From: Poa pratensis
Lineage: Eukaryota > Streptophyta > Magnoliopsida > Poales > Poaceae
Assembly: GCA_947311845.1 (NCBI GenBank)
Contig: CAMZMU010000027.1
Span: forward strand, 71,652,184-71,716,183
Direction: 5' to 3'
DNA: 64,000 nucleotides
Shown: in pieces, positions 17,816 through 31,268 of the stretch
Layout: every line of letters starts with the position of its first letter
Numbering within the stretch: position 1 is the stretch's first letter
The notes under the pieces: generated by a model
What the model saw: only the letters and a program-made list of their open reading frames with translations
Database searches by the model: none
What the model was told of the DNA's origin: nothing
Translations under genes and position numbers: made by a program

Positions 17816-20800
17816 ATGGATCTAATTCTTCCATTTAAAATTGGAGATTTCACGGAAGCAAAGTCCTTTGTTGAAGGTTACAGAGGTGCATGGTTTCGCT
17901 CCAAGGTGTGACAGCTAATTTGTTTTAGTATTTGTATGATTTAACTTCAGTAATTTAGTAAAGCAAATAAATACTCTCGTCATATCGGGTTTTCGCAAGA
18001 GTCTTTAAAGCAGAAAAATTGACCGCTAAATTTATTGCTATATATTTACGTGACTAAATTTTATAATTATACCATATGTACTTTGCGAGACAAGAGTATT
18101 ATCATTTTACATATTCAACTTGAATATTTAGAAAACGAATGTATTTCCATAGTGGTAGGAGAGTTCATGTTATGAAAGTGGTAGGTGATAAGATAAGAGC
18201 CCTATGTCCACGTATAGGCCTCTTGAGCCATACCTCTGATTTTTATGCATGATTTTTATGCATGTGTTGGCCTCCCTGAGTCACACGTGAGAGGGGTGTT
18301 GAAGTGTATATGTGGATTTCTTGTCCCTTTTCATAAGTTCGGACTTTGGATTGTGTTGACTAGTGCATGAAGCCTGAGAGATATCTATACAAATTTGGTT
18401 GCCATTCCACTAGATCCAATCTGAGATAGGGGCTTAAGATATTGCTAGTTTATGCTTCGCCTCATGCTCTATAGAAACTTCTGCACAAATTAGGCCGAGT
18501 AAAGTTGGATTATAATCCAAGTGCAGTTTATATAGGCCTAGATCCTTGTTGATTTAAAAGACCACCACCCTTGGTGGGAGTGAAAAATATAGGGCAATAG
18601 TGTAAAACGTACAGAAGTTACATTCAACGCCTTTAGTGGGAGAGAAAAGCACAGCCATAAGAGGAAATAATGTCCCATATTCTATCGTCGACCATTGGTT
18701 ATGGACTTATAACATGGTCTATGGTTGACCTTCGCTCTTTACAGGTCTTGACTTTTTTATCCTTGTTGTACTTTTTTTTTTCTAGGATTTTTTTGCTTCA
18801 GAACTTCTTTTATGTAGTGTTCGGTCGTGTACTTGGACCAGCAGAGCATGTTCCAAACTAAAGCTAGTCAGATGGACCTCCACACAATTTTTTTGCCACA
18901 ATTTCGGTAATAGTATTCACCACGCTTATTTCCTCCTAAGAGGTGTGGGTCATATGTTGATACCTCCATCGTGGAGCCTCCTTAGGCCTTGATGATCAGG
19001 TGGCACCACCCTATTGGGGCACTACTCTTTGGCCCTCGATCCGTTGGAACTTCCATAGTGTGTTGTTGAACTAAACCTTATTAGGAATAGCTAAAGTGAC
19101 CACTGAAAGATGACCAAGTAACATCAATGGTGAGCTCATTTCATATTGTACACGATTTGCTTATTATGTTCTTTACCCTCAGAGTGCACTCTTTTAACAA
19201 TTAACCCTCATCTTTATTGCAAACTAATCGTCTTAAGGCTTACAGCCCATAGGCTGTCGGTTTAAATGCTGGAAAAATAATAGTAAAACCTACGGAAGTA
19301 GCATACTAACAAGTATATTTTATAGAATCGAACTGGCCATTTGCATTGATATAGACAAGGGCTATGCTACACTTCAGGATTGTTTTGTCATTGGCCACAC
19401 ACAAATATATCCACTAGAGAAGTTTGATTGAATCTTATGCGCTGGAATACTTATTATTACAGAATGTAGATGATGAAGCTATCTCTTCTACTTTTATGTT
19501 AAATAGTAACATAAGCTTTCATCGCCCATGTTCTCATGGACAACAAAAAGAACATCGCCCATGTTCTCATGGACTACAAAAAGAACACTTTCCTTTGACT
19601 CATCCTAGAGGAAGGTATGGGACTCTACTAACACGTATTGCATTAACTCATTGTTCAGATAAAGGATATGCGTGTCACGGAATCTGGGCACCTTGAGTAT
19701 TTCCTGGAGTACGTTGACTATCCTGAAGAAGGTAAGCATATCTTATCCTAGCCCTATTTTCTCTTGTGTATTTTTCATTTTGCATATAACCTTTTGTTGT
19801 TCGGACTTTGAAGAGAGTTCTGAAGGAAGTTTGAAATGTGTCCACGTGTTGAGCTTTAATGGTTAACTTTTCTGTGTGTGGTGCCCCCAGTCGAGCAGGA
19901 ATCATACAATATATAATCAAACAACATTTGTGCTCTAGTAATCTTATAATATTGCTTCCAGCTTTTAATGGATCATGTATAATGTCTAGCCAATACTTTT
20001 TACTTTTAATGAGTTGGATCGTGCAGTGCTTTAAAATCATTTGATCTATCTATTTGTATCTCCCAAAAAATGGATCGTGTTGCATATATCAGCATTGATG
20101 AGTTTGGTTTGAAACAGGAAATTGCAAAGTCTATACTCTAATCTACATGACTAGTAAAAACATGGAAATGACTGATCTGACAATACCTTGCATCTGAATT
20201 TACCCGACAATTCATCAATAAGGCACCATTTGTTCAGTACCCTACAAAGCATGTGCTTTCTTGCCCAAATGTTTGTCTTGTCTTGTAGTGGGGCCGTACC
20301 GTTGGTGTCTGTATCCTTGCATGGCGAAGATTTCTGGTCATAATATATGTTATCCTTATACTGTTTTACACACCAGTAAATCTTGGAACACTGGAATCTG
20401 ACCAAAATATGAACACTGATTTTCTGTACACCTCATATATAGTTACGTCCCATGCCCTTCCCTTCCTTTGCAGCCACGGAATGGATTAGAGTCTTTCAAA
20501 AGAACCCACCCAACCCAGCAGGCCGGAAAAAGAAATCAAGTATGAGTAGTCAAATCATGTTGCGCCCTCCCTTTCCTCAGTGGTATATGGGGGATCAAGT
20601 TCCTGAGAACTTCTCAAAGAGCGAGCTGATAGCAAGTGTTTCCGATACCTGGAAAGTAGGTGATTGGGTGGAATGGTTGTCTGAAGATTGTTACTGGACT
20701 GCGAAAATTGTTAGGTTGATCAGTGAAGATGTGGTTGAGGTAAACACTTAATAATATAATATGCTGTTTAAGTCAGGAATTTGCTGCTGCCCATTATGAG

Positions 20801-22292
20801 GACTTTCTTGTAGTTCCCTGTTATCTTTGACTACTATGTTTTATGGAACTGGCATCTGGATTCTTTCATCAAGTTCTTTTGCTTGTTTTATGGTGGTCCA
20901 GTGTTGTTATGGGCTGGTAACGCACAATCAAGTTTGCTGATGATGAAGATGACACACACTGATAAAATCACATCATACGAACTTCATGCTGAATATATGT
21001 TTTTTGTCTAAGATTATAACCAAAGTTACCAGAGCTAATAATTCACATAGCCCTTGACATTTTTCTGCAGGTGGTTCTCCCGGAACCTCCTATAGGTGAA
21101 GGCGGATCCCCTCATCAGGTTAACCATAAGAAGCTGAGGCCCGCGCTTGATTGGTCTATCATTGAAGGTTGGACTGTACGTCGTTCAACGGTAAGTTTAT
21201 AATGCCTAGGCTCTAGCTTCTAAATACATTTTGTTAACTAATGTTTGTATTTGTATTGTGATGCTGAGGTGATTCTTGAGCAGTTTTGGGGTACTTCAAT
21301 GGATTCTTGAAATTATTGCCTATTTTTGTGGACATCTTATAATGTATCTATTTATGGTCTCAGGCAAATGGGAAATGCTGGTATGCTGCTCGTCTGATTC
21401 ATCCGGAATCTGGTACTGTACTGCTGATCTCTTGTGGATATTGTATGGCTGTCATGCAGATTAGGAACTGGTCAAATGAAATTTCATGTTGGATTGGTGA
21501 CTTTCAATACTTTGCGTAATCCTAGAGAGCCAACATCATAAGTTGGAAAGTTACAATCAATAAGCCACACTAAAAATTCGATTCTTAGACAACAAGTACC
21601 TTTGTCATGAGAAAATTATAGAAAGCACGAGGACTACTTTTCAGGCAAGTTGAATTACAGAAATTAGGAGAGTTGATATTGATCTCGGTGTTGAAATTTG
21701 GAAATTAAAAGGTAATAGGTGAATATGCAGTATAGTCTTTCTGCTTTCCTTTAAGCGAGCTGTCCTAGTATTTTGATTAACAAATTAGTAATCAACCATG
21801 TTATTAGCCAAATTGTCCAAAAAAGGGGAATCGTAATTCTGGTAACTTTGTTGCGTGAGCACAGCTAGGATATTTGCTTAATCCAATTCAATGAAGTGTA
21901 TTAGCTTTTATTGTACACTTCACAGGGATTGTTAGTCCCCATAAACTTACCATCTTTGCTATTCCCTGATTGCAGATATAGAAGAGTGCGACACAGATGA
22001 AGAGGAATTTCTGGGATCTTCAATCATAACCAATCAAAGGGACACCATCGTGGCGTCCACGGGAAAATTGAGGCCGACCTCAACACAGAAATCACCAGAC
22101 CTTAGTCAACGAGATACCCACAGTTCCAGTAACCGACAGATATCTCCAACAGAGCCTGTTCAGCTACAGCCACCTGGCACTGAGAAAGGTGTCGCGGCAG
22201 AACCGGACAGGCCCTCGGACGGAGCCGGAGCTCGGCGGTACCCCTTACGAGTCCGGAAGTTTGTGAAGAACGCACCGGCGCAGCTGAAGTAA
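17816..22292 (+). CDS. Agenet (Tudor-like) domain protein, 304 aa
   Basis: Six coding exons, all with GT-AG introns and matching phases: 17816-17905, 19659-19731, 20474-20739, 21071-21190, 21364-21412 and 21976-22292. The protein begins MDLILPFKIGDFTEAKSFVE with GYRGAWFRSKI, a first Agenet module, then EYFLEYVDYPEE. A second module lies at residues ~113-190 (WKVGDWVEWLSEDCYWTAKI, KKLRPALDWS, GKCWYAARLI). The Ser/Pro-rich tail ends in basic RRYPLRVRKF. Agenet domains are plant Tudor-family folds; several read histone marks, so a nuclear chromatin role is inferred. The ATG at 17816 is chosen because Agenet homologues start just before this motif. The end of the gene is repeated at 36.2-37.1 kb by an assembly artefact. 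Confidence 0.88.
19520..19585 (+). repeat. 33-bp direct repeat, two copies
   Basis: CATCGCCCATGTTCTCATGG plus 13 more bases, repeated head to tail (19520-19552, 19553-19585) with one mismatch. It lies in an intron of the Agenet gene. Confidence 0.85.
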
Positions 22293-22730
22293 GCTGGTGA
22301 CACTGGGGTCGCGGTAAGGGTACTGGTTGCTATGCATGGCTCTAGATAACGTCGAGGAAATGTTCGGTTAGTCTCTTCGCTTGGTGTTGCAAGGAGACTC
22401 TTTTGTCGTGGCATTTCTGATGAGAGTGTCTAGGGCATGATCCATTGGTTGGCTGTTGTTCCGTACACGTTCCAACCTTAAGAATTACGGGAGCAGAATG
22501 TAATGTAGTGTAGCTGACTAGCTGTATCTTCAATAAAATGTAGTCTAGCTCTATCGTCAAAAGAATGTAGTGTAGTGTAGCAGGTGAGCGCTTCTGAGTT
22601 CCTGGGCTCCTGTGCTGCCACTCTATGATTAGGTGTGTTGCGAGAGGAAAAGCAAAAAAAACCTGGGTTTTCTTCAAACTGATATAATCGGAGGAAGACA
22701 GGGGCAAAATGAGAAAAAATCACCAAATGA
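22293..22730 (+). other. 3' UTR and downstream flank of the Agenet gene
   Basis: Follows the TAA at 22290-22292. A polyadenylation-type AATAAA lies at 22532-22537, and GTAGTGTAG-type short repeats surround it. No other gene. The Gypsy element inserted 443 bp after the stop codon. Confidence 0.6.
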
Positions 22731-22735
22731 GCACA
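22731..22735 (+). repeat. Left 5-bp target duplication of the Tat-type Gypsy element
   Basis: GCACA, identical to 51856-51860 and to 37531-37535 (the duplicated contig). Confidence 0.85.
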
Positions 22736-23668
22736 TGTCGGGGGTTACCCACGGGTAGGGTAAAGATGAGGTAAAGACATGTAAGGTTAAGGCAGTAAGC
22801 TGTCCGAGGTAGCGATTGAGCAAGGACGCAGGAGGCGTCATCCGACGTAAGGCGTACGTCTGAGGTATATTCTTCGAGGTATATCCTTCGAGATATCAAC
22901 CTCGGGGCAGTCAGCTAGCTACCACAGGAATAAGGTATTCTCTACCGAGGTATAGGATCAGGAGTGTTATCCGAAGTTGGCAGCAAGGATCGAGGCATGT
23001 CAGAGAGGTCACGGGTGCCGCAGAGCTCGTAGCCCGAGGCTTCAGAGGACGGCGAGGTTCGTCCACGGGTTTCCCGGAAGCTCGGGGGCCTAGGAGCTGA
23101 CTTGGCTATTTCGGGAAAGGTCTACAGGCTAGACCTCGGCAGGCTACTGAAGTATGACCGGAAGAGGAAAGCTAGGCCTGTCCGGCCTGACAGTCCGGCC
23201 GTTGAGCTGGCAGGAGGCAGAGGCTTGTCTTCTACCTTTTGGCCATGCCATTGTCAGTTGTAGGCAGGGTAAAAATGTACTTCGGCCTATGTATATATGC
23301 AGCATCTCTACCTCCAGGGAGACGGCAAAAACGCAAAAAACCATAGTTTCATCTTCTATCTAGAGCTCTCACTTGAGCAGCATCATACAGCTCGAGGAGC
23401 ACCTTGTACCTGAGAACGACACTGATATATTGAGAGAGGAAAGGCAGGAGTAGGGGTTTTACTTCCTCACGAAGGCCCCGAACCTGGGTACATCGTGGTG
23501 TCTTTTGTGTTCTTGGCTTTCTTGGTTTGTTGTTCATGTTCTTGTGGTTTCTTGCATGTTCTTGCTTGTGCACATCTTGAGTGCATAAACCCTCCCCGGA
23601 TTCCCCCAACGACCATTCGGCCCCAACTAAGCCATACCCATGGCATCTGCCGTGATCCCACCACGACA
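22736..23668 (+). repeat. 5' LTR, copy 1 (933 bp)
   Basis: TGTCGGGGG start and CCACCACGACA end, with TGTCG/CGACA termini. The primer-binding site TGGCGCCCACCGTGGGGC follows at 23671. An ATG at 23640 inside the LTR opens gag. Confidence 0.9.
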
Positions 23669-26600
23669 GTTGGCGCCCACCGTGGGGCAGATTGAGGCGT
23701 TGGGTGGAGTTTCCATCCGGACGGGCTCCTCTGAGTGTGTTCTTTCTGGCCTTGTTACCAAGATCGGCGAGTTCGCCTTTGTGAGCGACAATGCGGGGTG
23801 CTTCGCCGGCAAGCCTTTCCCCACCGATGGTTTCCTCATGATGCTCGGCAGCTTCCCCACATACGTTGCTGTCGAGGTGGTTCGCGAGTACCCGGAGCAG
23901 GTGCTCGTGGACGACGAAACTCCTCTCCTGGCGGCTTTGGGCCAGCGTGTCACTCGCCCTCCGAGGTGTGTGGAGGTGATGGTGGCTGGTACCAGCCTGC
24001 AGCTAGCAAGGCAGATGCTGGCAAGGTCGCGCTAGCCGAGGTGGAGGCGACGCCAACCGCGCTGCCTGAGAAATCAGGTCGGGCGGCGAAGTTTCCGTAC
24101 GAGAAACCTAGTCAGAATGAGCAGTTGGGCATGCCAAGGGAAGAAGTTCCCTTAGAAGCTATCGTTGATAGGTTAGCTCGGCCACTCGCAGTAGAGGCAA
24201 GTGTGGAGCATACGGTGGCCGGGTTAGAGGCAGAGCGCCAGAGTGCTGAGAGAAGCTCGGTTGCTGGCCGAGGCTAAGCAGCAGTTCGATATGGAGCAGA
24301 AGGAGTACAATGCTGCACATGGTATAGAGATGGTTTTACTCCGGTTGTGCGGCGTAAGAAAGCTGCTCTGTTCAACCGAGGCAAGGACCTCTATGAGGAG
24401 ATGGTAGGGCTGCAGTCTCGGGCTCGAGTAAGGCAACAAGTAGCAGGTCGGCTACTGGTAGGCCGGTGTATAGTTCACCAGCTAAGAACCTTAGAGCAGC
24501 CGAAGCAGTAAGGGCCGGGCTATCGGAGTTGACCGGAGATGCATGGCGTGAGCAGCAGAAGCGGCTCAATGAGTTAGTGCATGTGGCCAGCAAGCAAAAT
24601 GAAGCCCTCCGCAAGGCCGGGCTTGGCGGTTCGCAGGCGGTCCATTCGATTAGGCCAGTTAGCCAGGGGTCCAAGGGGCAAGCCTCGTCTCCACACGTCG
24701 GAGGAGCCGATCGTGCCCGGAGTGTCACTTCAGGTCGGAACAAGGAGATGCAGCTGCAAGTGTACGATCCGGTGTTAGCTGGGAAGCAAAAGGTCGGCGA
24801 CGCTAGCCGAGCCAATGGAGACCCCGGCCCAGGTGATGCAAGCCGAGCTAAAGGCCGTTCAGCTCAGGGAAATCAGAACGGTGGGCAAGCAGCGTCGGCT
24901 GGCCGAGGTAAACCACCTCAGCCCCCGAGGCATCAGCAGCAACCCCGGCCGCAGGAGCAGTATCAGCAAGAGCCGGAGTATGTTCCGCAGCCGAAGAACG
25001 TCGGTCGAGGTGGCGACCGATATGATGATGGAAATTCAGCCATGGAGCGGGCTGGATTCTATAGAGTGGATGGTGCATTGGGAGAGCGTATCGGAGCTCG
25101 GACGTTGCCTACAGGTGATGCGCGCTACAAGCTAGATCGGATTTACATGTCCGAGAAGTTGGAGGAGGAAGGCCCTCCTGGTCCGGCGTGTTTTGGACCT
25201 CGGATCATGAAGGAACCACCTCCACCAGTGTCTCAGTTTCAGTTGGGTCGGAGTACCAGGCCGTACAATGGGAGCACCAAGCCGCAAGATTGGCTAGCTG
25301 ATTATGTTTCAGCAGTATACATTGCGGGGGGCAATCGCCGATGGGCGGTCCGGTATCTCCCGCACATGTTGGAAGGTCCTGCTCGGATCTGGCTGAACAA
25401 TTGCCGGAGAATAGCATCATTGCTGGCTGGATTTAGAGGAGGCATTCAATAGCAACTTCGCCAGCACTTACAAAGGCCAAACCGACCTCAGCTTTTGCAG
25501 GCGTGCAAGCAGGAGGACAATGAGACTGACCGAGAATTCTTGACTCGGTGGAGCAATGTTCGGAACTCCTGTGAGGGAGTTATCGAAGCACAGGCTATAG
25601 CGTGGTTTGCTGATGGATGTCGGTATGGTAGCATGTTGTGGCAGAGGCTCCAGAGAGATATGCCAAAGACTCTGGCCGAGACGATTCGGATAGCTGATTC
25701 CTATGCCCTTGGCGATCCGATGCAGCCTCTGCTGGATGGGAATGCCCGGAACAGGAGGAATCCGATGAACAACGCAACAACGGACCGAGGTTTGATAACC
25801 GTCAAGAGTTCGGGCAGAAGAGGAGAGAACCAGATTTCCAAGTCAATGCTGTAAACCCAAGTCAGTCCGGACCTGGAGGCGCCCAGAAACCGAAGACTGA
25901 GGGTCAGGCGTGGACTCCGAACCAGAACCAGAATCAGGGAGGTGGTGCGAAGCAGTGGCAGGAGGCCGGACCACCTGTGACTTACGAGTCATTGGTGAAT
26001 GGACCATGTATCTATCATGGCAGGAATGGCAGAACACCCAACCATACCACTCTGCAGTGTAGTTTTCATCACCGAACCGCTGCAGAAGGGGCGAAAGCTG
26101 GGGCAAACCGGAGTGGGCCACCGAACCAATGGCGTAGACCTCAATATCCGAACGCAGCAGCAGCATAAGCCGACCATAGCGGCGCAGAATCAGAGCTTAA
26201 CCGGAGCAAATTCAACCCCGGTGCATGCGGCCCAAAACCAGAAGACGGTGCAGGCGAAACCGGTGAATGCAGTGAGTGCCCAGGGCAACAACAACAACGG
26301 TGGTGCCGGCCAAAGCCAAACGTGGTCCTTTGAGAATCAGAGGTATGAGAACCCCGGTAATGATTATAGGGAAGTACATCAGAGCTACGTGGTGTTTGTG
26401 ACTGAGTCAACTGATAAGAAGAGTATGCTGAGGCGTGCCAAGGAGGTGAATGCAGTAACTCCGGCGGTGGTGAAATACATGAACTGGTCCGAGCAAGAGA
26501 TCACTTGGAGCAGGCAAGATACACCTCGGATCATGCCGAGCCCTGGAAACTATGCACTGGTGGTGGATCCGACGTTTTGTGGGCCGACCAACAATGTGAG

Positions 26601-27201
26601 ATTCACCCGAGTCTTGGTGGACAATGGGAGTGCCATAAATATCATGTACCGAGACACAATGGTCAAGCTGGGATACTCACCGAACCAGTTGCAGCCTAGC
26701 AGCTGTACATTTCACGGTATTGTGCCCGGGGTCTCTTGTGCACCTATGGGAAAGATTTGGGTCGACGTGGGTTTTGGTACCCGAGATAACAGCCGAGTTG
26801 AAAGTCTTGAGTTCGAGGTTGTGGACTTGCAGAGCCCTTACCATGCCTTGCTGGGAAGGCCAGCCTTGGCCAAGTTCATGATCTCCACTCATGTGGCCTA
26901 CCTAAAGATGAAAATGCCGGGGCCCAAGGGAATAATAACCATTTCTGGTGACTACAAGAAGGCTATGCAATGTGCCTCGGCGGGATCCAGTTTAGCCGAG
27001 TCCTTGGTGATCGCGGCGGAGAAGAAGCAACTTCAGAAGGTGGTGGCAATGGCGCAGTCTACTCAGCTCGGCATGTCCGGACTAATTACTCCGGACATGA
27101 GCGCTTCATTCGAGGTGCCCAAGGAGACCAAGAAAATCCCGCTGGACTCGGAGAACCCGGAGCGTTTCGCCATCATTGGTACTGGCATGGACGAGAAATA
27201 G
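23640..27201 (+). pseudogene. gag-protease, copy 1 (frameshifted)
   Basis: Carries the same domains as copy 2 (38433-42001) but has additional single-base deletions, for example near 24,330, 24,400, 25,400 and 25,770. Where copy 2 breaks near 38,740, copy 1 stays open (LLAALGQRVTRPPRCVEV). This pattern is expected of two noisy consensus sequences of one locus. It ends at the same TAG (27199-27201) as copy 2. Confidence 0.85.
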
Positions 27202-30200
27202 GAAAGCGCGCTCTGTCACTTCCTCCGTGAGAATCGGGACATTTTTGCATGGTCGGCTAAAGACCTGCCAGGTGTTCCGAGGGAGTTGGCAGAGCACTCT
27301 TTGTTTGTTCGGCCAGAGGTGAAACCAGTGCGTCAACCGACGCGGCGGCTCTCAGATGACCGAAGAAAGGTGGTACTCGAAGAACTGGCGAAGTTACTGG
27401 CTGCAGGCTTCATCATGGAAGTGCTGCATCCGGACTGGATATCTAATCCAGTCCTCGTGGAGAAAAAGAAGGACGAACCGGCGGTAGTCAAGGTGTGGCG
27501 CATGTGCATTGACTTCACCAACCTGAACAAGGCGTGCCCGAAGGATCCCTTTCCTTTACCTCGGATTGATCAAGTGATCGATTCTACGGCTGGATGTGAG
27601 CTGTTGTCTTTTATTGATGCATATTCTGGTTTTCACCAGATCCCACTGAACACTGATGATCAAATAAAGACTGCCTTTATTACCCCGTACGGGGCGTATT
27701 GCTATCGTGTCATGTGTTTCGGTTTGAGAAATGCCGGGGCAACTTATCAAAGGTGTATGCAGAAGTGCTTACATTCTCAAATGGGCAAGAATGTGCAAGT
27801 GTTGTCGATGACATTGTTATCAAAACTAAAAAGAAGCATACTCTCATCGAAGACCTCGAAGAGACATTTGCAAATTTAAGAAAGTATCGGTTGAAACTTA
27901 ACCCGGACAAGTGCACCTTTGGTGTCCCGGCTGGAAAATTGCTCGGTTTCCTCGTATCGAGCCGAGGTATAGAAGTTAACCCGGCTAAGATCCGAGCTAT
28001 CGAAAGAATGAAGTTGCCGAACTGTTTAAAAGATGTGCAGAAGTTCACGGGATGCCTTGCATCTTTAAGTCGGTTTGTAAGTCGGCTAGGAGAAAAAGCC
28101 TTACCATTGTATCAACTTATGAAGAAAAGTACCAGTTTCACTTGGACCCCGCAGGCGGACGCGGCGTTCAATGAGCTGAAGAAGATGTTGTCCACTGCTC
28201 CGGTGTTGGCATCCCCTTTGCAGAATGAACCGATGTTGATATACATTGCGGCTACAAACCGGGTCGTAAGTGTTGCAGTGGTGGTGGAGCGAGACGAAGG
28301 AGGCAAATCGGTGCAGAGACCAATCTACTACCTGAGCGAGGTGATATCCACGTCGAAGCAAAACTACCCCCACTACCAGAAGATGACGTACGGAGTATAC
28401 CTGGCGGTTAAGAAACTGAAGCATTACTTCCAAGAGCATCCCATGACGGTGGTATGTGATGCTCCAATCTCGGAGATCATCGGATGCAAGGACGCAACTG
28501 GGCGAGTTGCCAAATGGGCGATCGAGGTATCTCCATACACTCCGCATTATGAAAGGCGAGATGCAATCAAGTCGCAGGCGCTGCCGGACTTTTTATGCGA
28601 TTGGGCCGAGATGCAATATGAGCCGCCCTTGCCGGACTATAATTATTGGAAGATGCACTTTGATGGGTCCAAGACCAAGGTCGGATTAGGTGCCGGCATA
28701 GTCCTAACCTCGCCGAAGCAAGACCAGTTGAAGTATGTGCTGCAAATCCATTTCTCGGCGTCGAACAACGTGGCGGAGTATGAGGCCCTGATCCATGGGC
28801 TCAAGGTGGCAAAGGAGATAGGGTCCGGCGTATAGAATGCTTCGGCGATTCAGCTTTGGTGGTGCATCAATCCACCGGCACTTGGGATGCATTGGATGCG
28901 AACATGGAGTTGTATCGGTTTCATGTGCAAAAGGTGTCTGGGTTTTTCGAAGGATGTGAGTACAAGCACATACCTCGGGGGGAGAATGAAGCCGCCGACG
29001 TATTGTCCAAGCTCGGTTCATCCAAAGAACCGGTGCCACCGGGGATAGCACTGAACCATTTGAGAACTCCTTCAATCAAGCCTTCTCCTGACTCCGAGTC
29101 AATTTTCTTACCCCAAATCGGAGCTGAGCCTATGGAGGTAGACGTCGGATGCGTTTGGCCGACTCGGGGACTGCTTCGCAGTATCCGGGACTGATGGAGC
29201 TTTTCCCATGGAGTGATGGTGGGAGCTTCGGGTCTGACCCGGGGACTTCGCACCAACACTCGGGGACTGGCCGAGCAATGGTAAAGGAAATCATGAAGGA
29301 GATCATGGCGGCCGAACCAATGGAGATAGATGAGAGCTTTTTCCTCTGCATCCAGTGCCGGAATGGGCGGAGCAGATCATGAACTTCATAATGCGGAAGT
29401 TTGCCAAGTGATACAACCGAGGCAAGGAGAATCCAGAGGAGAGCTAAGGGATACACCATCATCAACAAGGAGCTATACAAGAGAAGTGTGACCGAGGTGT
29501 TGCAGAGGTGTGTCGAACCAGCTGAAGGCAAGGAGATGCTTTTAGAAATCCACCAAGGAGAATGTGGACATCATTGCAGCACAAGAGCTCTGGTGGCCAA
29601 GGTGTTCCGGCACGGGTTCTATTGGCCCACCGCCAATGCCGATGCAGAAGATATAGTTCGGAAATGTGAAGGGTGCCAAAGGTTCGCCAAGCAGCAGCAC
29701 ATGCCAGCTTCGGCGCTCAAGACCATTCCTATCACGTGGCCCTTTGCAGTTTGGTGTCTGGACATGGTGGGAGAATTCAAGCCAGCCCGAGGCAATATGA
29801 CTCACATACTGGTGATGGTGGACAAATTCACTAAGTGGATCGAGGTGAAGCCAATCCGAAAAGTGGATGGTCATACGGCAGTGACCTTTTTGAAGGAAAT
29901 AATCCTGAGATATGGATATCCTCATAGTATCATTACAGACAACGGCACGAACTTTGCTGTCGGAGAGTTTGCTCGGTTCTGCATGAGTAAGGGAATTCGA
30001 CTTGATGTAGCCTCGGTGGCTCACCCACAGGCTAATGGGCAAGTAGAAAGGTCAAATGCATTGGTATTGGCCGGAATCAAAGCTCGGCTAGTAGAACCAC
30101 TGTTGAAAACACCGGGGTGTTGGATCGATGAGATACCAGCAGTTCTGTGGGGTTTAAGGACCACACCGAACAGATCAACAGGCTATACGCCATTCTTCAT

Positions 30201-30622
30201 GGTCTATGGGGCCGAGGCAATGCTGCCAACCGACATTGAATATGATGCGCCCAGAGTGGCAATGTACACAGAAGCCGAGGCTAAAGAAGCTCGGGAAGAT
30301 GCTAGATCTGCTTGAGGAAGCAAGAGAATTGGCCTTATCTCGGTCAGCAATATATCAGCAGGGTCTCCGACGCTATCAAAGCCGTGTAAAACCCCGAAAG
30401 TTTAATGAAGGAGACCTAGTGCTGAGGCTTGTTCAGCGCAGCAAAGGTCGGCACAAGTTGTCACCTCCATGGGAGGGACCATACATTGTGAGCCGAGCTT
30501 TGCACAATGATTCGTACTATCTTATAGATGCACAGGAGCCAAGGGGAGATGGGCTGGATAGACCCGATGCGGAGCTTCAGCGTCCATGGAATGTAGCTCT
30601 ACTCCGACCCTTCTACTGTTGA
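27202..30622 (+). pseudogene. pol (RT, RNase H, second RNase H, integrase), copy 1
   Basis: Matches 42002-45439 but is split into at least five frames. RT is interrupted exactly at the YVDD box (27,795-27,815), and other breaks lie near 28,825, 29,110-29,400, 30,300 and 30,385. The linker before integrase has several substitutions as well as indels. See copy 2 for the domain description. Confidence 0.88.
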
Positions 30623-31268
30623 AGGAAGTAATGTATGTACCTCGGCTGATCTTTAATAAAAACCTCGGCACCTTAAAAATGAGCTCGGGGACTGCCTCGC
30701 TATTATGCATGCTTGTTTTATGTTTGTACTTCTTTTTCGTTCGTATGCCGGACTATTTTGAACCTCGTCTCAAACTTCAAGTACTGTATGCTGTGTAACT
30801 AATCTTGTGACTCGACTGACGAACGCCAGCATGGCAGTCAAGAGCAAAGACGAAAGAACATGGGAAACATGAAAATGAACTCGGGGACTCGGTCCAAAAA
30901 GACAGTCCGGCATATGTCGTTTACTAACCCCTGTTTTTTACTTCTTCTTTATGTCGGATGACTTTGAACTATACCTCGGAATTTACTAAGTACTGTATGC
31001 TATGAACAACAATCTTGTGACTCGACTGTCGAACGCCAGAATGGCAGACAAGAGCAGAGACTGCCAACTATAGTAAACACGAAAGTGAACTCGGGCACTT
31101 GTTCAAAAGGATTCGATATAAAGCCTAGAAAAGCATGGTTCGGATGAGCATAATAGTAATAGAGGTAGCAAAGGAACTACTTAAGTTTGATTACATCTGC
31201 GTCCCGGCATACCGGGGATTTAATGAAGTTTTCTGGCCAAGCATAAGTTCAGGTCGAGGCGTCAGGAA

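Noticed and set aside
17503..17838. 111-codon plus-strand frame
   Set aside because: It spans the intron acceptor at 17804 in another frame and is hydrophobic noise from AT-rich sequence.
20151..20405. 84-codon minus-strand frame
   Set aside because: It lies within an Agenet intron, with no recognised domain and no splice partners.
22160..22726. Minus-strand frames after the Agenet gene
   Set aside because: Antisense shadows of the last exon and 3' UTR; no splice context or family match.
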